A DNA stretch of 64,000 bases from Microbacterium sp. NC79. GTDB lineage: Bacteria > Actinomycetota > Actinomycetes > Actinomycetales > Microbacteriaceae. Positions within the stretch are counted from its first letter, which is position 1. Each line of letters begins with the position of its first letter. Location of the stretch: contig NZ_JAHQYI010000001.1 in NCBI RefSeq assembly GCF_019061125.1, positions 186,001 through 250,000 on the forward strand, in the 5' to 3' direction. A model generated the notes under the pieces. The model did no database searches. It was given only the letters and a program-made list of their open reading frames with translations, and was not told where the DNA came from. Shown here piece after piece: positions 54,844-63,634 of this stretch. The position numbers were made by a program, and so were the translations under genes.

Positions 54844-55800
54844 ATGTCTGCTGAGTTTGAGCCCGGTCGTCGCACGTACAGCTACCTGGGCCCCGCCGGA
54901 ACCTTTACCGAGGCGGCACTGCAGCAGGTTCCGGAGGCAAAAGGACAAAATTGGCGCCCCGTTCACAACGCGGGTGAAGCCTTCGCCGACGTGATTGAGG
55001 GGCGTAGCGACGCCGCGATGATCGCGATTGAGAACTCGATCGAGGGTGGCGTCTCCACGACGCAAGATGCCCTCGCCACACTGCCGAACCTCCGCATCAT
55101 TGGCGAGTACCTGGTTCCGGTCAACTTTGTTCTGGTCGCCGCCCCCGGCACCAAGCTGGAAGACGTCACCACAATCGCGGCGCACCCGGTGGCATACGCA
55201 CAGTGCCACCGTTGGCTTGGCGAGCACCTGCCACAGCACCAACACGTGCCCGCCGCAAGCAATGTGGCCGGTCCGATTGGTGTTCTTGATGGCAGCCTGC
55301 CGGCACAAGCGGCAATTGCCCCTCCCGGAATCACCGAACACTATGACCTTGAGGTGCTCGCCACCGACATTGGCGACAACACGAATGCGGTCACCCGCTT
55401 CGTGCTCGTGACGCGAACCACAACGCCCGCATCGCCGACCGGCGCTGACAAGACCTCGATCATTGCGGAGCTTCCTGACGACCGCCCTGGCGCCCTGCTT
55501 GCGCTGCTCGAACAGTTCTCGGCACGCGGAATCAACCTCAGCCTGATCGAATCGCGCCCGGTGGGCGACGCACTTGGCCGCTACCGATTTGTCATCGACG
55601 CTGACGGTCACATTAATGACGCGCGCATGGCTGAAGCGCTGATGGGTCTTCGTCGTTTCAGCCCCCGGGTGGTCTTCCTTGGCTCCTATCCGCGCGCTGA
55701 CCGCGTCATCGTCCAGCACGAAGACGAGTTCTCCGACGACGTCTTCATCGAGGCGCGGGAGTGGTTGGACGCCCTTATGCGCGGTAAGCCGGTCGAGTAG
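54844..55800 (+). CDS. pheA: prephenate dehydratase
   Basis: 318 residues. The catalytic domain (1-195) has YLGPAGTFTEAAL, the ENSIEGGV region and the TRF motif (NAVTRFVLV). A C-terminal ACT domain (about 205-285) has GALLALLEQF and the phenylalanine-binding ESRP. It turns prephenate into phenylpyruvate for phenylalanine synthesis and is feedback-inhibited through the ACT domain. The stand-alone form has no chorismate mutase. Confidence 0.95.
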   Translation: MSAEFEPGRRTYSYLGPAGTFTEAALQQVPEAKGQNWRPVHNAGEAFADVIEGRSDAAMIAIENSIEGGVSTTQDALATLPNLRIIGEYLVPVNFVLVAAPGTKLEDVTTIAAHPVAYAQCHRWLGEHLPQHQHVPAASNVAGPIGVLDGSLPAQAAIAPPGITEHYDLEVLATDIGDNTNAVTRFVLVTRTTTPASPTGADKTSIIAELPDDRPGALLALLEQFSARGINLSLIESRPVGDALGRYRFVIDADGHINDARMAEALMGLRRFSPRVVFLGSYPRADRVIVQHEDEFSDDVFIEAREWLDALMRGKPVE

Positions 55801-55817
55801 GCGAAACCGGAGCACGT

Positions 55818-57509
55818 GTGGAACAACCTGATGAGGCCGTCCGCGATGACGCGATGAAGCCCCTCTCCGTTACGCAGCAGGAGAATGAACGCGACGTTCA
55901 TGCCAGGCGGTACATCGCCACGATCATTGGTTTTCTCGACGCCGGTGACGTCGCTGGTGCTGAGCACGCGCTGCGCACCATCGCCTTTTCTGAGCTCCTC
56001 ACCAACGCAAACGAACTTCACGCCGCGTTTCGGCAATTGTCGCTCGCGGTGCCCATCGGCACCCTCGCAACGCCAGAACGTCCAGCGCTCCTGTTAGCGA
56101 TTGCCTTTGCGCGTCGTGAGGCCACCGGCCATCTGGACGCCCTGGTTCCGCTTCTCGTGGCAGCAGCCGCTGGGCTCCGCAAGCAGAGCGCGATCGCCCC
56201 GGAGGAGCGCGCCCGTGACCTTTCGCTCGCGGCGCTTTGCCTCCACCTCGCCCAGCAGACGCGCGAATGTATCGAGGTCACACGCCGCGCGGCCGACCTG
56301 GTGCGCGGGTTTACCTTCACACAGGATGACGGCGCGGCTGCCGTTGTCGGCGTTGCCGCAACTGACCTCGCGATTTCGTTCTTCCTCAACGACCGCGTCG
56401 CTGAGGCCGCATCGATGTGGCAGTGGGTGCGCGAGCACACGGTTGACCCCCGCGTGCCGAGGCTCATGCAAGCCGACTGGGGCACCTCCGTCGTGGGCGT
56501 GCTCATCGGCGACCGGTCGCTGGTATCGCCGCTGGCCGCGTCCACACTGGAGATGCCGCTCACGCCTGAGGAGGTCGTTGCTACTCCTCGCGATCCGTGG
56601 TGGCTCATGGTGGCAACGGCACGCGCCTGGACCGCCATTGATCGTGGTGACATCGCCGTGGCGCTCACGCTCACGCAACGCATGGTGTCGGCGTCTCCCA
56701 CCCCGATGATCCCTGGCCCCCTCGGCCTCGTGCACTGCGCGGCCCTCATCTTCAACGACCGTGCGAGCAGTGCGTTGGTGTTCGTCGATGAACAGCTGAC
56801 ACTCCTTTCCGCACACGGCGCTGCGAACACCGCGCCACGGCTTGCCGCGATCGGAATCGTGGCCGCATCAATCGCCGGCGACCGCGCGTTGCAGACGCGG
56901 TTTGCCGACATGATTTCGGAGTACCCGGGCCCGCGGAACCTCGCGCTCGCGATGGCGGCGATGGTCACAAGTGACGAACGTGCCACGGTGAGCGAACCCT
57001 CGCAGTACTCCGAAGACGTGTTTGGCCCGCGCTGGCGCGCGCTGTACTGGACGATTTTCGCAGCCATCCACGCGCATCACGGCAACCGCGCCATGGCGAT
57101 GGAGGGGCTCCGGAACCTGCTGCCGCTGATCGAGAGACATCACCTCGGTGCGTGGTTGCGCCTCATTCCGCAGCCGGCACTCGACACGTTGCACGTCACG
57201 GTCGCTGCCAGCGACCTTTCGTTCATCGCTGACCTGCTCCCTGCGCGCGCCACCATCACCGTGGTTCCGTATATCGAATTCACCGCGCGCGAAGAAGAAA
57301 TCCTGCGCTATATCGGCCAGGGATTCACCAACGCCCAAATTGCCGCCGAGCTCTATATCTCGCCAAACACGGTGAAGTTCCACGTCGCGAAACTGTTGAA
57401 GCGCCTCGGCGTCTCTTCTCGAGACGAGGCGGCGACACTCGGCGCTGCGCTGTTGCGGCGACGTGTCGGGCGCATCGGGAAATCCGGCTTCACCACGCCG
57501 AAATACTGA
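55818..57509 (+). CDS. LuxR-type regulator with helical repeat region
   Basis: 563 residues from GTG 55818, with GGAG 5 nt upstream. Residues 30-470 form an all-helical, probably TPR-like region without an NTPase motif. A LuxR/GerE helix-turn-helix occupies about 490-545 (TAREEEILRYIGQGFTNAQIAAEL onward). No response-regulator receiver domain. It may be cotranscribed with pheA (17-nt gap). Targets unknown. Confidence 0.8.
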   Translation: MEQPDEAVRDDAMKPLSVTQQENERDVHARRYIATIIGFLDAGDVAGAEHALRTIAFSELLTNANELHAAFRQLSLAVPIGTLATPERPALLLAIAFARREATGHLDALVPLLVAAAAGLRKQSAIAPEERARDLSLAALCLHLAQQTRECIEVTRRAADLVRGFTFTQDDGAAAVVGVAATDLAISFFLNDRVAEAASMWQWVREHTVDPRVPRLMQADWGTSVVGVLIGDRSLVSPLAASTLEMPLTPEEVVATPRDPWWLMVATARAWTAIDRGDIAVALTLTQRMVSASPTPMIPGPLGLVHCAALIFNDRASSALVFVDEQLTLLSAHGAANTAPRLAAIGIVAASIAGDRALQTRFADMISEYPGPRNLALAMAAMVTSDERATVSEPSQYSEDVFGPRWRALYWTIFAAIHAHHGNRAMAMEGLRNLLPLIERHHLGAWLRLIPQPALDTLHVTVAASDLSFIADLLPARATITVVPYIEFTAREEEILRYIGQGFTNAQIAAELYISPNTVKFHVAKLLKRLGVSSRDEAATLGAALLRRRVGRIGKSGFTTPKY

Positions 57510-57660
57510 AGCGGGTAGTCGGGGCGGGTAGTTTCTAAACGTCCGTGCCGACCGGTGAAATCACCGTGGTGTGATTGACTCACAAACGCGCGGAGAGCAT
57601 TCCCGAAAGCTCCCGCGCATGCCGGTTCTGTCCCTGGGCTGGCCGGACTTAACAAGTCCA

Positions 57661-57743
57661 AACCCGATGCCTTCCCCCGCGCATCGGGCTGATCGACCCG
57701 CATCAACTCCCCCCTATTTGATGCGGGTCGATCCTCTTCTTCT
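57661..57743 (+). ncRNA. 6C-type small RNA
   Basis: Two adjacent hairpins with cytosine-rich loops. The first has 8-bp arms (57663-57670 with 57681-57688) and a C5 loop. The second has 16-bp perfect arms (57691-57706 with 57718-57733) and a C6 loop at 57709-57714, followed by a pyrimidine-rich tail at 57733-57743. That pairing of C-run loops is the definition of the actinobacterial 6C RNA, which in mycobacteria binds mRNAs through the loops. A weak promoter, TTCTGT-17 bp-TTAACA (57626-57654), would start it near 57661. The second stem can also end LuxR transcription. Confidence 0.72.
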
Positions 57744-57749
57744 CGGCGG

Positions 57750-58802
57750 TCAAACCCGAAGGGCCGACGCGCCGGCGATGAGGCGGAGCGTTTGTTCGCG
57801 GCCGAACGATGCCGCCCGGTCTTCTGCGCCGTAAGCGCCGGCAACCGGAACCACCATCACTTCGTCGACGCCGTGTTGCGTGGCAAATTTCGTAAGTTCC
57901 GCACGCACCGTCTCTCCGGTTCCGATCATCCAACGGCTTCGCACCAGAGCCATGGCCTCACGCTCGCGGTCGGTCACTGTCTCCAGCGCAGCCGTGGCGG
58001 CTTCGACAGTCTCTAGCGCGGTCAATGGCTGGTTCAGACGCAGTTTCGCAAACATGCGCATTTGCGGCAAGGCTCGTTGCTCGGCTTCATCCAGAGTCGG
58101 TGCGGCAACAACGTTTGTGGTGAGGAAGGTGCGCGGAGCGTCGAGCACGGCCGACGGCTGGAATTGGGAACGGTACAGCTCGAGCGCACGCTCGAGACCC
58201 TGCCCAGAGAAGTGGTTAGCGAAGACATAGGGGAGACCGAACTGTGCGGCCAACGTTGCCGAGTAGTCGCTGGAACCCAGAAGCCAGATCTCGGGAGAGC
58301 TCGCGGCATTGGGGGTGGCGTGCACGGCGTACTCGCCGCCGCTCGTGAAGCGCATTGTCGCGCCCTCTGGGCTCATGATCGCCGCGATGTCGGCAATGTG
58401 CTGGGGGAAGCGGTCAACATCGCTCGTCGCGCCAGACTGGCGAAGCAGATGTGTTACAACCGGGTCACTGCCAGGAGCCCGGCCGATACCCAGGTCGATA
58501 CGACCGGGTGCCATCGCCTCCAAGGTCGCGAACTGCTCAGCCACGATCAGTGGCGCATGGTTGGGCAGCATGACACCGCCAGAACCCACGCGAATGCGCT
58601 GCGTGCGTGAGGCTGCGGCCGCGATCAATACCGCTGGTGATGTTGACGCCACTGCTGGCATGTTGTGGTGCTCAGCGAACCAGTAGCGCTCGTAGCCCAG
58701 GTCATCAGCGAGGGCGGCGAGCGCCATCGACGCGGCGACCGCCTGGGCCGATGTTTGGCCGGTGCGGACAGAAACAAGATCGAGAACAGAGAGGGTAACC
58801 AT
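57750..58802 (-). CDS. LLM class flavin-dependent oxidoreductase
   Basis: 350 residues of the bacterial luciferase-like fold (YhbW/MsnO8 group). The start VTLSVLDLVSVRTGQTSAQAV, WFAEHHNMPAVASTSPAVL and RIDLGIGRAPGSDP are typical. The cofactor may be FMN, or F420 given cofE in the window. Substrate unknown. ATG 58802 is preferred to TTG 58814. It is convergent with the 6C RNA and divergent from clpC. Confidence 0.88.
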   Translation of the reverse strand: MVTLSVLDLVSVRTGQTSAQAVAASMALAALADDLGYERYWFAEHHNMPAVASTSPAVLIAAAASRTQRIRVGSGGVMLPNHAPLIVAEQFATLEAMAPGRIDLGIGRAPGSDPVVTHLLRQSGATSDVDRFPQHIADIAAIMSPEGATMRFTSGGEYAVHATPNAASSPEIWLLGSSDYSATLAAQFGLPYVFANHFSGQGLERALELYRSQFQPSAVLDAPRTFLTTNVVAAPTLDEAEQRALPQMRMFAKLRLNQPLTALETVEAATAALETVTDREREAMALVRSRWMIGTGETVRAELTKFATQHGVDEVMVVPVAGAYGAEDRAASFGREQTLRLIAGASALRV

Positions 58803-58934
58803 CGATCGGTGCAACGTCGCGGGAGAGGGATTGATTCCCGATCCGTTAGCCGACGGCGAACACCGGCTCAGCGGCTCGTCGGAGTGGTTACCCTCGTCAT
58901 AAGGCGTATTCCGTTAACGCCCCGAGGAGTGAAG

Positions 58935-61466
58935 ATGTTCGAGAGATTCACCGACCGTGCCCGTCGCGTAGTTGTGCTCGCCCAAGAAGAGGCGAAGATG
59001 CTGAACCACAACTACATCGGCACCGAACACATCCTGCTCGGCCTGATCCACGAGGGTGAGGGCGTCGCAGCCAAGGCGCTGGAGTCGCTCGGCATCTCGC
59101 TTGACGCAGTCCGTGAGCAGGTCCAAGACATTATTGGCCGAGGCCAGCAGCAGCCGACGGGCCACATCCCGTTCACGCCGCGTGCCAAGAAGGTGCTGGA
59201 GCTGTCGCTGCGCGAAGCTCTTCAGCTCGGCCACAACTACATTGGCACCGAGCACATCCTGCTCGGTCTCATCCGCGAGGGCGAAGGCGTTGCCGCTCAG
59301 GTGCTCGTCAAGCTCGGCGCCGACCTGAACAAGGTGCGCCAGCAGGTCATCCAGTTGCTCAGCGGATACCAGGGCAAGGAGCCCGTTGGTGTTGCCGCAG
59401 GCAGCGAGCAGCAGCAGTCGGCGCCCCAGGGTGGTTCCGCTGTTCTTGACCAGTTCGGCCGCAACCTGACGCAGGCCGCTCGCGACAACAAGCTGGACCC
59501 GGTGATTGGCCGCGAGAAGGAAATCGAGCGCGTGATGCAGATTCTGTCGCGCCGCTCCAAGAACAACCCGGTGCTGATCGGTGAGCCCGGTGTCGGTAAG
59601 ACCGCCGTCGTTGAAGGCCTGGCTCAGGCGATCGTTAAGGGCGAGGTTCCTGAGACGCTGAAAGACAAGCAGGTCTACTCGCTTGACCTCGGTTCGCTCA
59701 TCGCTGGCTCGCGCTACCGCGGTGACTTTGAAGAGCGCCTGAAGAAGGTCACCAAGGAGATCCGCACCCGCGGCGACATCATCGTCTTCATCGACGAGAT
59801 TCACTCGCTTGTCGGTGCGGGTGCAGCTGAGGGTGCCATCGACGCAGCGTCGATCCTGAAGCCGCTGCTTGCTCGTGGTGAGCTCCAGACGATCGGTGCC
59901 ACGACGCTTGATGAGTACCGCAAGCACTTCGAGAAGGACGCGGCTCTTGAGCGCCGCTTCCAGCCGATCCAGGTTGCTGAGCCGTCGATCCCGCACGCCA
60001 TCAACATTTTGAAGGGCCTGCGCGACCGCTACGAGGCCCACCACAAGGTGCAGATTACGGATGGCGCCATCGTCGCAGCCGCAAACCTTGCCGACCGCTA
60101 CGTGGCCGACCGTTTCCTGCCAGACAAGGCCATCGACCTGATCGACGAGGCTGGCGCACGCCTGCGCCTGTCGATCCTGTCGTCGCCGCCTGAGCTGCGC
60201 GAGTTTGACGAGAAGATCGCCAAGGTTCGCGAAGACAAGGAAAAGGCCAGCGAAGAGCAAGACTTCGAAAAGGCGGCCTCCCTGCGTGACGAGGAGAAGA
60301 GTCTGCTCGCTGAGCGCCTCCGCCTCGAGAAGCAGTGGCGTTCTGGCGACGTCGCGACGCACGCTGTCGTCGACGAGGGCCTGATCGCCGAGGTGCTCGC
60401 ACAGGCCACCGGTATTCCGGTGTTCAAGCTCACCGAAGAGGAGTCCTCGCGTCTCGTCTTCATGGAGAAGGCTCTGCACCAGCGTGTCATCGGTCAAGAC
60501 GAAGCCATTGCTGCGCTGTCGCGCACGATTCGTCGTCAGCGTGCGGGTCTGAAAGACCCGAAGCGCCCCAGCGGTTCGTTTATCTTCGCCGGTCCGACCG
60601 GTGTGGGTAAGACGGAGCTTGCCAAGGCTCTCGCGGAGTTCCTGTTTGACGACGAGGGTGCCCTCATTTCGCTCGACATGAGTGAGTTCAGCGAAAAGCA
60701 CACCGTCTCGCGTCTGTTCGGTGCCCCTCCCGGATTCGTTGGCTTCGAAGAGGGCGGCCAGCTGACCGAAAAGGTTCGCCGCAAGCCGTTCTCCGTCGTG
60801 CTTTTCGATGAGATCGAAAAAGCGCACCCCGACATCTTCAACTCGCTTTTGCAGATTCTGGAAGAGGGTCGTCTGACTGACGGTCAGGGCCGCGTCATCG
60901 ACTTCAAGAACACCGTCATCATCATGACGACCAACCTCGGTTCGCAGGCTATTGCTGGTGCTCCCGTTGGCTTCCAGATTGAGGGCAACTCGCAGACGAC
61001 GTACGAGCGGATGAAGGGCAAGGTCGATGAAGAGCTCAAGCGCAACTTCAAGCCCGAGTTCTTGAACCGTGTCGACGACGTCATCGTCTTCCCGCAGCTG
61101 TCGAAGGAAGAGCTGCGTCAGATTGTTGACCTGTTCACCAAGCGTCTGGCTGAGCGTCTGCTTGACCGCGACATGACGGTGGAGCTGTCGGCTTCGGCGA
61201 AGGACCGCCTGATCGAGATTGGTTACGACCCGGCGCTGGGTGCACGTCCGCTCCGACGCGCGATGCAGCGTGAGGTGGAAGACCAGCTGTCTGAGCGCAT
61301 CCTGCACGGGCAGCTGCACTCGGGCGACCACATCAAGGTCGACTTCGCTGATGGTGCTTTCGCTTTCGAAACCGGACCGCGTGGTGAAAAGGTCGCGCTT
61401 GCGGCCAACACGACGCCGGCGATTTCGGCAACGCCTGACATCATCGCTGGCGGTGACGTCGCGTAA
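58935..61466 (+). CDS. clpC: ATP-dependent Clp protease ATPase subunit ClpC
   Basis: 843 residues, the usual actinobacterial ClpC length. Double Clp-N repeat (1-145, with two [13 protein letters not shown] motifs), AAA+ domain 1 with GEPGVGKT, a UvrB/UvrC-like middle region, AAA+ domain 2 with GPTGVGKT and DEIEKAHPD, and the ClpP-binding loop in the IDFKNTV neighbourhood. It unfolds proteins for ClpP1P2. Start at ATG 58935 with GAGGAG 6 nt upstream. In-frame sequence to the left overlaps the divergent gene and is rejected. A strong terminator follows. Confidence 0.97.
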   Translation: MFERFTDRARRVVVLAQEEAKMLNHNYIGTEHILLGLIHEGEGVAAKALESLGISLDAVREQVQDIIGRGQQQPTGHIPFTPRAKKVLELSLREALQLGHNYIGTEHILLGLIREGEGVAAQVLVKLGADLNKVRQQVIQLLSGYQGKEPVGVAAGSEQQQSAPQGGSAVLDQFGRNLTQAARDNKLDPVIGREKEIERVMQILSRRSKNNPVLIGEPGVGKTAVVEGLAQAIVKGEVPETLKDKQVYSLDLGSLIAGSRYRGDFEERLKKVTKEIRTRGDIIVFIDEIHSLVGAGAAEGAIDAASILKPLLARGELQTIGATTLDEYRKHFEKDAALERRFQPIQVAEPSIPHAINILKGLRDRYEAHHKVQITDGAIVAAANLADRYVADRFLPDKAIDLIDEAGARLRLSILSSPPELREFDEKIAKVREDKEKASEEQDFEKAASLRDEEKSLLAERLRLEKQWRSGDVATHAVVDEGLIAEVLAQATGIPVFKLTEEESSRLVFMEKALHQRVIGQDEAIAALSRTIRRQRAGLKDPKRPSGSFIFAGPTGVGKTELAKALAEFLFDDEGALISLDMSEFSEKHTVSRLFGAPPGFVGFEEGGQLTEKVRRKPFSVVLFDEIEKAHPDIFNSLLQILEEGRLTDGQGRVIDFKNTVIIMTTNLGSQAIAGAPVGFQIEGNSQTTYERMKGKVDEELKRNFKPEFLNRVDDVIVFPQLSKEELRQIVDLFTKRLAERLLDRDMTVELSASAKDRLIEIGYDPALGARPLRRAMQREVEDQLSERILHGQLHSGDHIKVDFADGAFAFETGPRGEKVALAANTTPAISATPDIIAGGDVA

Positions 61467-61478
61467 CGCGAAATTCAT

Positions 61479-61509
61479 AGAACGGGCCCGACAACGTCGG
61501 GCCCGTTCT
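61479..61509. terminator. terminator after clpC
   Basis: A 14-bp perfect GC-rich stem (61479-61492 with 61496-61509) with a 3-nt loop. Only a short T run (TTT at 61513-61515) follows. Confidence 0.85.
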
Positions 61510-61532
61510 GCGTTTGTGCGGCATCCGCGTTC

Positions 61533-61538
61533 TAAACT
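61533..61538 (+). promoter_or_regulatory. -10 hexamer of the leaderless acetyltransferase gene
   Basis: TAAACT, 6 nt, GTG 61545. Confidence 0.6.
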
Positions 61539-61544
61539 TGAGGT

Positions 61545-62048
61545 GTGACTGAAATCATCGTCCGGCCCGCGCGCACTGCTGATGTGAAAGGTATTCGCGA
61601 TCTTCTCGAGCCGATGGTGGAGCAACGCGTTCTGCTTGGCAAGGAGCTTGTCGCCCTGTACGAGTCCGTGCAGGAGTTCGTGATCGCCGAAACGGATGGC
61701 CGTCTCATCGGATGCGGCGCCCTTCACGTGATGTGGAAGAGCCTGGGAGAGATCCGCACCCTGATGGTGCATGATGACTGGGCACGCCGCGGCATTGGGG
61801 GCCTGCTTGTGGAATCACTCGAACTCAAGGCACGTGACCTGGGGCTGAAGCGCCTCTTCTGCCTCACCTTCGAGGTTCCGTTCTTCACCCGCCACGGATT
61901 CGAGCCGATCGGCGAGAAGCAGGTCGTCAGCGACGAGGTTTACGCGCAACTCCTGCGGAGCCCGGACGCCGGTGTCGCTGAGTTCTTGGAGCTCGCGCAC
62001 GTGAAGCCCAACACGCTGGGCAACACCCGCATGCTCAAGACGCTGTAG
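61545..62048 (+). CDS. amino-acid N-acetyltransferase (ArgA-like GNAT)
   Basis: 167 residues. The GNAT core has EIRTLMVHDDWARRGIGGLLVESL (about 68-91) and FCLTFEVPFFTRHGFEPIG, as in the short actinobacterial N-acetylglutamate synthases (Rv2747 type). It would make N-acetylglutamate, the first step of arginine synthesis. No amino-acid kinase domain, as expected for this short form. GTG start in a leaderless context. Confidence 0.8.
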   Translation: MTEIIVRPARTADVKGIRDLLEPMVEQRVLLGKELVALYESVQEFVIAETDGRLIGCGALHVMWKSLGEIRTLMVHDDWARRGIGGLLVESLELKARDLGLKRLFCLTFEVPFFTRHGFEPIGEKQVVSDEVYAQLLRSPDAGVAEFLELAHVKPNTLGNTRMLKTL

Positions 62049-62129
62049 GCGTGATGCATGCCGCGCTGGGCAACATGAGAGTCTCTGCGTTATCCGCCGT
62101 GCTGAGCCGGATTTCCGCGGGTCAGCGCG

Positions 62130-62135
62130 TACGAT
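62130..62135 (+). promoter_or_regulatory. -10 hexamer of the membrane protein gene
   Basis: TACGAT, 7 nt, ATG 62143 (or 4 nt to ATG 62140). Confidence 0.45.
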
Positions 62136-62142
62136 TTTGATG

Positions 62143-62886
62143 ATGTCTACTCCACGTCCACGTCGCCACTCGCCAGCGGTGTATCGCCGTCGGCGCATTG
62201 TCGTGTTCGGTGGACTGCTTGTTTTCATTCTCGCCATCGTTCTGCTGATTTGGCAGCCGTGGAGCTCGGCCACCCCGTCGCCTTCACCGACGACAAGCGG
62301 ATCGCCGTCTGCCACGGCGCCGGCTGACGCCGCAGCCGCCAATGACGGAACCACGGAGGCAAACGGAACCGCGGAGACAAACGGAACAGCGGATGGTGCG
62401 CAAAGCGCAGAATCCGGCGGTGAAGGCGAAACAACCCCCGTCGAGGAACTGCCCACTGAGCAACCCGAGGCTGAAATTGTCGCCTGCGGTCCGCAGGATG
62501 TCCGCGTAGATGCCTCGACAGACAAGTCTGAATACGGCGCGGATGAACTGCCGCAGCTGACGCTTTCGCTCACGAACCTTACGGCGCGTGACTGCACGAT
62601 CGATGTCGGCACCGCCGCTCAATCCTTCACGATCACGAGCGGCAATGACGTATGGTGGCGGTCGACGGACTGCCAGGCCAACCCGACGAACCAAATCGTG
62701 ACGCTGGCTGCGGGGCAGACCGCCGCAAGCCAGGTTCCGCTCGTCTGGGATCGGACACGCTCCTCGGTATCAACGTGCGCCGATGAAACACGCCCGCGTG
62801 CGGGCGGTGGCGGAGCGTCGTACCACCTCACGGTGACGATCGCTTCGTTTGAATCGCAGGGCAGCGCCCAGTTCATGCTCTATTGA
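62143..62886 (+). CDS. single-pass membrane protein with extracellular beta domain
   Basis: About 247 residues. A basic N-terminus (RPRRHSPAVYRRRR), one span (IVVFGGLLVFILAIVLLIW, about 20-38), a Ser/Thr/Asn/Glu-rich linker to about 105, then a domain of about 120 residues with paired cysteines (CGPQD, DCTID, DCQAN, TCADE) that looks Ig-like. It is probably anchored with the domain outside. Function unknown. Two ATGs in a row (62140, 62143) are possible starts. Confidence 0.7.
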   Translation: MSTPRPRRHSPAVYRRRRIVVFGGLLVFILAIVLLIWQPWSSATPSPSPTTSGSPSATAPADAAAANDGTTEANGTAETNGTADGAQSAESGGEGETTPVEELPTEQPEAEIVACGPQDVRVDASTDKSEYGADELPQLTLSLTNLTARDCTIDVGTAAQSFTITSGNDVWWRSTDCQANPTNQIVTLAAGQTAASQVPLVWDRTRSSVSTCADETRPRAGGGGASYHLTVTIASFESQGSAQFMLY

Positions 62887-63212
62887 GACCGACGTCGTTC
62901 TACGCCTGTTCGTCGCGCCGGCCGGGGCGGGGTGGTGCATGATCCCGGTGGTGTCGTATGCGAAAGAATTGAAAAACTTCCGCACAGGTATCGTCGTTTT
63001 GCCCTATGCATCCCTCGCCGAGGGAGATAGTCTGGGGGCTGGCTCCCGACGTATCGCAGACACGGTGAGCTGCCTCTAGCAGAGTCATCACGAGCGATCC
63101 CCCAACTCTCGTGACGATATCCCGGTCTCCGGGTGAGCCATGGCCCCTTCTGAATGTTTATCCCCCGTGAACATTTTGAGGGGGCCTCCCTTTTGCTCGG
63201 TACGCTGGAACC
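62887..63212. other. 326-bp gap, hairpin-rich, possible small RNA
   Basis: No convincing gene. On the plus strand there are three hairpins: TCACGAG/CTCGTGA (63088-63094 with 63108-63114, loop with C5), CCCGG/CCGGG (63121-63133), and AATGTT/AACATT (63153-63158 with 63170-63175, loop with C5). GAGGGGGCCTC and TTTT follow at 63178-63194. The two C5 loops recall the 6C RNA at 57661, but the fit is poorer. The first 150 bases hold nothing I recognise. Confidence 0.4.
63201..63206 (+). promoter_or_regulatory. -10 hexamer of the leaderless SseB-like gene
   Basis: TACGCT, 6 nt, ATG 63213. Confidence 0.55.
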
Positions 63213-63605
63213 ATGGCATCGTCGCGTTCCCGTAAGAAAGAGTTCCGCTCTGAGGCCCTCGCACAGGCCCTTGAGAGGAAGGACATGGCGGCCGTCGCGC
63301 TCGCACTTCGTAACGGCAATACCGTGCTTCCGCTGATGAAGCCAGCGGCCAAAGACAACCCGCTCGATCGTGGCGATGTATGGACGTATCGCGATGCTGA
63401 GGGAAACGTCGCGCTCCTGATTTTCAGCGACGCAAAGAACAAGCCGGCAAACCTGCCACCGGGGGTTGCGCTGTACTCACCCCTCTGGCTGAAAGACTTT
63501 CTCACCCGCCACCAGGGTGTGATCACAACGGTGTTTTTTGACATCGCTGGCCCGCACCCGATGCAGGCCGACCCTGCTGACATTCTCGCCGCGCTCGACG
63601 TGTAG
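63213..63605 (+). CDS. SseB-like N-terminal domain protein
   Basis: 130 residues: a basic start (SRSRKKEFRSEAL), a helix, then a beta-alpha core with ALLIFSDAKN, GVALYSPLWLKDFL and VFFDIAGPHPMQADPADILAAL. The pattern resembles the SseB N-terminal domain (YfjI/SseB group), whose role in actinobacteria is unclear. It is convergent with radA. No catalytic motif is visible. Confidence 0.6.
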   Translation: MASSRSRKKEFRSEALAQALERKDMAAVALALRNGNTVLPLMKPAAKDNPLDRGDVWTYRDAEGNVALLIFSDAKNKPANLPPGVALYSPLWLKDFLTRHQGVITTVFFDIAGPHPMQADPADILAALDV

Positions 63606-63634
63606 CCGTCGCGTCGTTTGGCCTGGCTGGGGTC

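Noticed and set aside
58803..58934. A ClgR or HspR operator before clpC
   Set aside because: I looked for CGC-N5-GCG and for a HAIR-type dyad. Only a 5-bp dyad, GGCGT/ACGCC (58903-58921), was found, which is too weak to call.
58914..61772. A 952-codon minus-strand open frame opposite clpC
   Set aside because: Shadow of a strongly codon-biased gene. The translation is rich in Leu/Arg/Asp and low in recognisable motifs, and it runs through the clpC terminator.
62849..63079. A 76-codon open frame in the gap after the membrane protein
   Set aside because: It overlaps the preceding gene, has no ribosome site or leaderless hexamer, and ends in the hairpin region.
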